In this document: in pieces, positions 59,020 to 64,000 of the stretch | How positions within the stretch are numbered: position 1 is the first letter of the stretch | How the letters are laid out: the number at the start of each line of letters is the position of its first letter | DNA from: Leucogyrophana mollusca | Lineage: Eukaryota; Basidiomycota; Agaricomycetes; Boletales | Length of the DNA stretch: 64,000 nt | NCBI GenBank assembly: GCA_021014945.1 | Contig: MU266443.1 | Coordinates: 21,632-85,631 of the forward strand | Direction of reading: 5' to 3' | Program-made: the position numbers and the translations under genes | Notes under the pieces: generated by a model | Told to the model about the DNA's origin: nothing | Databases searched by the model: none | What the model saw: only the letters and a program-made list of their open reading frames with translations

Positions 59020-60769
59020 TCATCTCGAGCAGCATCTCAAGAAGCATATGTAATCCAGACATCCAACATACTCATACCCATCTGAGGAATCGGAACTATC
59101 ATCACTTTCTTCCTCGACAACAACCCTCGCTCTACGTGCTCGGTTTTTACGATCTCGAGGTGCAGCGATGACCACCCGCTGGCAGAAAGGCGGCGTCAAG
59201 CACAGCTAACAAATACGTGGATGGATATACGTACGGGAAAGTCCTGTGCGTGAGGGACGTCGACAACAGGAGGTGCAGCCGGTTGGTTCCGGGCTCCTGA
59301 GCTTGGGCGCATCGTGATCGATGAGCCGCGGCGAGGAGTTCTCGAGCGCAAGCGAGCCCATAGCCGTGCGAGACGTCCCGGCTGTAACGTCTTTGGCGGT
59401 GCTGGGGGTTCTGTGGCAACGTTTTCCGCTTTGGCTGCACGCCGGGGTGGCGGGCGGCCTCCAGGATGCGGCTCTAGTGTCGCGGGTAGCTAGAAACACG
59501 CAGAATCAATATCAATATCTCCAAAACGAAACAAGCGCGGAAAACAACAAACATCGAGTATTGAATCATATCCCGGGTCTGAGACATGGGCCCGAATTGC
59601 CTTTTGCATCCCCGAAGGCTCGCGATGCCCAGATCCAGCATGACCGACGTCTGCGGTTGCGGGTAACTGGTGCATTCAAATGAATGTCGGCACAGCTGGA
59701 AAGGCGATGCACTCACATCGAGGATGGATGAATCAAGAAGCTCTCCCTTATTGGTGTTGCGAGCCCCGTCTTTAGGAACGCTCGCTATGTAGCTCGCCAT
59801 GGCAGCTTCGACATCCCATATACGTATATTCCCATCAGCTCCTGAGCTAGCGACGGATTTGCCATCGGGAGAGTAAGCTATGTCCCTGATTATGTCGCCA
59901 TGATTGAGGGGCCCGGCAGCAAGTCGGCCCGCAGCAGTATCCCAGATGCACACCGTATGATCTGTCGAGGCGCTAGCGGTTCGGCGGCCATCAGGTGATA
60001 ATGCAAGAAAGACAACCGCCTCCTTGTGCCTCGCCAAGGGATCATTGCTGAGATGGCCATCTTGAGCATCGAGAATGAATATGTCCCCGTCCTCTCCTCC
60101 GCATATTATTTGTGTCCCATCATGCGAGAACATGATGGTATTGAGAAGGCGGGGGTGATCCGCCGGAAAAGGCCCCGCGACAGGTGACCCATCGGATGCG
60201 TCCCATACTCTGATTGTGCGATCGTATGAGCTGCTAGCAATCCTCTTGCCGTCTGCGGACCAGGCAACTGCAGCCACAGTGTTTGTGTGGCTTTCCATCG
60301 GCCCCCCCACTTGTGCACCTGTTTCCAGATCCCACTTCTGCACGACGCTGTTACCCGAGCCAGTGACCACATATCGGCTGTCTGGTGAAATAGCAAGCGA
60401 AAACACAATCCCCGCGTCAAAGGTGTGGAGCAAGTGCCGTGTGTCGAAATCCCATATGCATACTGGATACGAGCCCAGGTAGGCGCTGACGATTTTTTTG
60501 CCATCTGGTGAGATGGCTAAATCCCATACCCCCTGGCCGTTTGATTCGAGTGGCGCACCGACACCTTCGCCTGTCCCAACATCCCATATGCGGATGTCCT
60601 TGTCCTCAGAACCGCTAACAATGAAGCGGCCATCAGGAGTATATGCGACGGATTGGACAGGCTGGGTATGACCCTTGAATATCTTCGTGCAGAAATGTGT
60701 GGGTTCGGAGGCAGGGCCTGCAGGTGCAGCTGCCGTGGTGGGGTCGTCTGTAGTCGATAAACTTGACAT
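59020..60769 (-). CDS. WD40 seven-blade propeller protein, copy B, 488 aa
   Basis: Paralogue of copy A with the same three-exon plan: 60769-59717, 59489-59235 and 59178-59020, exactly 489 codons. The leader MSSLSTTDDPTTAAAPAGPA precedes seven WD repeats, including VQSVAYTPDGRFIVSGSEDK, VVFLALSPDGRRTASASTDH and IRDIAYSPDGKSVASSGADG. Exon 2 is a Pro/Arg-rich linker (EPPAPPKTLQPGRLARLWAR) ending VVDVPHAQDFP. Exon 3 begins RVVIAAPRDRKNRARR, has an acidic stretch EEESDDSSDSSDG, and ends YEYVGCLDYICFLRCCSR. It is much closer in sequence to copy C than to copy A, pointing to a recent B/C duplication. No catalytic domain is fused to the propeller. Confidence 0.88.
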
Positions 60770-61923
60770 TGAAGCTGTTCGTTGGGTGATGCTGGGTACG
60801 ATATACGACTTGAACCGCGCAATTGTGGTTGTGTGGTTGGTTCAGGGCTATCAGTAGAGGGATGAAGACTCCATCGTGCACTGTAACAAAGACATAACTT
60901 ACCAGTGCCACAGGTGAGGCAGGATGAGGCAGGACCATGGGCGCCTGAATACCACCGTGTTGTGGTCTGATTGGAGCGCTTATATTGCGCCTCTCTGCGC
61001 CTCTCCACTGCCCCAATGTCCAGCATCTGGTGTCTTGCCTTGCCCCTCGACGAATGAACCGTAGTTTATAGCGGCCCTGGGCTTTCTATTTTCCCCTTGG
61101 TTGCATGATTCGGTCTGTGGTAAGCGTCCTTTCATCTTTCCCAGACAAGAATGCGAGTCAGAGAATGAGGTCGATCACGCAGAAGAATCGCCCCAAGTCG
61201 ATCATGCCCTATATGATGATATGACTTAATTTAGGGAGGTCTGCAGGAATAGACGGACGCCACGGGTATTCACACTTCTACACAACTTCTGCACCCTTTC
61301 ATTTTTGTCAATTCGGTACTGACATTTAAAAAAGGTGTGCCACCACCGCTTTCTTCGGTTCCCATCGTCTGGTTGAGTTCTGGGGGAGGGGAACGTCACT
61401 CGATCGTTCTTATTCGTGGCGGGATCGGTTTAGTGGTCCATGAGTGCTGTTCTGCAAGATCTTCGATTAGTGGGGTCTGAACCTTTTTATTTGGTATCGG
61501 AACTGGCCCGATTTCATACTTGAAACCTACACTCAAGCTCAGAACGCCGGGAGTCAGCAGTATGTCCGGTCAAAACCAAAGCCGTGTCCAAATGGTTTGC
61601 TTTGGCACGAGCTTTGAGATGTGGGGAGGTTTAAGATGAAGTCCTGTTTCCTCCATAGATGAAAATAGGAGTTGAACACTGTACTGAAACCTTTGGAGGC
61701 AACAAGCACCAGGAAGGCGGCGTGTAGTAGATAGGCCCCGAAGTCAGGTGTGTCACTAACGTCGGGAAACGCGGTCGGGCACGCACCGAGGTATACTTCA
61801 CCGCAAAAAGACCCTCGTTCGTCCCAGGGAATCACCGAGGGGTACATGTAGCACATCCAGGGTCAGTGCCTCATGCAATGGTCACGATTGAAGGCGCAAT
61901 CGACTCAAGAGCACCTACCGACC
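60770..61923. other. Spacer between WD40 copies B and C
   Basis: The left part (to about 61370) is the upstream region of copy B and holds no gene. The right part is the 3' flank of copy C and matches the 58.4-59.0 kb flank of copy B. Confidence 0.5.
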
Positions 61924-63663
61924 TCATCTCGAGCAACATCTCAAGAAGCACATGTAAGCCAGACATCCAACATACTCATACCCATCTGAAGAATCGGAGC
62001 CGTCATCACTGTCATCCTCAACAATAACCCTTGCTCTACGTGCTCGGTTTTTACGATCTCGAGGTGCAGCAATGACCACCCGCTGGCAAAAAGGCGACGT
62101 CAGACATGGTAAACGGGGACGTTGATGAATGTACACACGGGAAAGTCCTGTGCGTGAGGAACATCGACAACACGAGGTGCAGCTGGTTGGTTCTGGACTC
62201 CTGAACTTGGGCGCATCGTGATTGATGGGCCACGGCGAGGAGTTCTCGAGCGCAGGCGAGCCCATAGCAGTGCGAGGCGTCCCGGCTGTAACGTCTTGGG
62301 CGGTGCTGGGGGTTTTGTGGCAATATTGTCCACTTTGGCTGGACGTCGGGGTGGCGGGCGACCTCCGGGATGCGGCTCTAGCGTAGCAGGTAGCTAGAAA
62401 CACGTAGACTCAATACCTCCAAAACGAAACAGGAGCGGAAAACAACAAACATCAAGGATTGAATCATATCCCGGGTCTGAGACATGGGTCCGAGTCGCCT
62501 TTGCCATCGAGGAAGGCTCGCGATGCCTGGATTCGGCGTGACTGACGTCTGCGGTTGCGGGTAACTGGTGGATTCAAATGAATTTCGTCGCAGCTGGAAA
62601 AACGGCGGACTCACATCGAGGATGGATGAATCAAGAAGCTCTCCCTTATTGGTATCGCGAGTCCCGTCTTTAGGAACGCTCGCTACGTAGCTCGTCATGG
62701 CAGCTTCGACATCCCATATGCGTATATTCCCGTCAGCTCCTGAGCTCGCGACGTATTTGCCGTCTGGAGAGTAAGCTGCGCTCCTGACTATGTCGCCATG
62801 ATTGAGGGGCGTAGCAGCAAGTCGGCCTGTAGCAGTATCCCAAATGCGCACCGTATGATCTGTCGAGGCGCTAGCGAATCTCTGGCCGTCTGGTGATAAT
62901 GCAAGAAGGACGACCTCCTTCTTGTGTCCCGTCAACGGCCCATTTCTGAGACGACCATCTTGAGCATCTAAAATCTTTATGACCCCGTTTTCCGCTCCAA
63001 GTATTATTTGGCTTCCATCATGCGAGAACACGATGGTAAAGGCACGGCGGGGGTGATCCGCCAGGAAAGGTCCCGCAACGGGCGATTCATCAGTTGCATT
63101 CCATATTCTAGTTGTGCCGTCATACGAGGTGCTCGCAATCCTCTTTCCATCTGCAGACCAAGCAACTCCAGACACAGTGGTCGTGTGGCCTTCCATCGGC
63201 CCTACCGCATCAGGAAAATCTCCAATTTCCTTTTCCAGCTTACATGACTTATTACTCTTAACTGAGATTGTTTTGGACACAGCACAGCAAATCCTTATTC
63301 CAAATGATATCTGGGGCTGGAGAGGAAGACCTGATAGCCATAAGAAACATCTCTGATAGTCAAGTGAGTAAAAATCACAATTTTTATTTTCCCAATAAGT
63401 AGAAAAAGTGCAAAATAAGGCCAGTCCTCGTCTTATTTTCCTTTTTCCGCTTTCTCAAGGCAAATAAGACAAAATAAGTGCAAAAAGGAAAATGTGTGTT
63501 TTCCTGATGCGCCTGTGCACCTGTTTCCAGATCCCACTTCTGCACAATGCTGTTACCCGAGCCAGTGACCACGTATCGGCTGTCTGGGGAAATAGCAAGC
63601 GAATACACGACCCCCGCGTCAAAGGTGTGGAGCAAGCGCCGTGTTTCGAAATCCCATATGCGT
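61924..63663 (-). pseudogene. WD40 copy C, 5'-truncated and interrupted by an insertion
   Basis: Closest relative of copy B. The C-terminal exons are intact: RVVIAAPRDRKNRARRARVI leads to YEYVGCLAYMCFLRCCSR, stop at 61924-61926, and the Pro/Arg linker is present. The last four WD blades are open (VSGVAWSADGKRIASTSYDG to IRSAAYSPDG-like repeats). Blade 3 (LLHTFDAGVVYSLAISPDSR, then IVQKWDLETGAQ) is cut off by a 304-bp insertion at 63207-63510. Similarity to copy B stops at about 63663 (RIWDFETRR), so blade 1 and most of blade 2, with the start codon, are missing. A shortened protein from a downstream ATG is conceivable but would not form a closed propeller. Confidence 0.82.
63207..63510. mobile_element. 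304-bp MITE-like insertion with 12-bp terminal inverted repeats
   Basis: The insertion begins GCATCAGGAAAA and ends TTTTCCTGATGC, perfect inverted repeats, and has an AT-rich interior without a coding frame. Comparison with WD40 copy B shows the flanking coding sequence would rejoin in frame without any added bases, so no target-site duplication is evident. The right-end 12-mer also occurs at 18578-18589, which suggests a repeat family in this genome. Confidence 0.8.
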
Positions 63664-64000
63664 GCTGTGTCGCAAAAATCGCAATTGAGTTATCAGGTCT
63701 AATTATGACTTATAAGTTCGTCAGATTTCCGGGTCCCTGAGGCGGTACGGACTCACATGAAAGGTTACTGATCTGAGACATTACTGTCCTTACGCCAGCC
63801 AGCCTGGTATTTCTGACCAGGATTATCAGCGGAAGCCTTCTGAACAGAGTGTTCAGGTTGACCATACAAAGTAGTCGGGAAAGGATGATAAGGCTCGCCA
63901 GGCAAAGCAGTCGAAAAAGGCGTCATAAGGCTTGTCAGAGTCACAAGGATGCGTCATACTAATACCTGTTATAAGACGCTGTCAAGCTGGTGCGAGAAGA
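63664..64000. other. Unidentified sequence at window edge, possible repeat or mobile element
   Basis: Similarity to the WD40 paralogues breaks off here. The sequence shows imperfect short repeats (ATAAGGCTCGCCAG and ATAAGGCTTGTCAG about 40 bp apart) and no coding frame. It may be the end of an element that removed the 5' part of WD40 copy C, but the window ends before this can be judged. Confidence 0.35.

Noticed and set aside
61924..62403. 160-residue continuous open frame across WD40 copy C exons 2 and 3
   Set aside because: Its first two thirds read the linker exon in the wrong frame. Only the last part (from RVVIAAPR) matches the copies A and B proteins, and normal splice sites explain it.

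Overview
The window is a piece of a filamentous basidiomycete genome, most likely an Agaricomycete. Genes carry many small introns (about 50-60 nt). The gene content also fits: DUF6533-type membrane proteins, a basidiomycete-style P450, Rgp1, PSP1, a proline-tailed GH71/GH99-like protein, and a locally expanded WD40 family with its own C-terminal tail. Gene models were built by hand by joining exons across GT-AG introns (and a few GC-AG introns). For many genes the joined length is an exact multiple of three.

Left part (1-16.3 kb): cytochrome P450 (+), NmrA-like oxidoreductase (-), a LENG1-like Cir_N protein (-), a complete UBR1-type N-recognin E3 ligase (+, 1822 aa), mitochondrial-type glutamyl-tRNA synthetase (-) and a DUF6533 seven-helix protein (-). 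The 16.3-22.2 kb stretch is gene-poor. It holds a 773-bp element with 36-bp terminal inverted repeats and poorly resolved, possibly decayed, coding fragments.

Middle (22.2-41.2 kb): a GH71/GH99-like protein with a long proline-rich tail (+), APC11 (+), PSP1-domain protein (-), Rgp1 (-), COP9 signalosome subunit 7 (+), a GT25 glycosyltransferase (+), an alpha-amylase-like protein lacking its catalytic nucleophile Asp (-), and a GH53 galactanase (-).

Right part (41.8-64 kb): membrane-anchored SDR (+), Old Yellow Enzyme (+), ChaC-like gamma-glutamylcyclotransferase (+), Mam3/CNNM transporter (-), Trm2 tRNA methyltransferase (+), a second DUF6533 protein (+), and three paralogous WD40 propeller genes (-). 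The third WD40 copy is truncated and interrupted by a 304-bp inverted-repeat insertion.

Most genes are unrelated housekeeping functions. UBR1, APC11 and CSN7 all belong to the ubiquitin system, and GT25, the amylase-like gene and GH53 form a carbohydrate-active trio, but nothing in the sequence shows they are co-regulated. No rRNA, tRNA or CRISPR feature was found. The most unusual items are the nucleophile-less amylase with a predicted anchor tail, the WD40 family with a conserved cysteine-rich tail and recent duplication, the undescribed inverted-repeat element, and several GC-AG introns.
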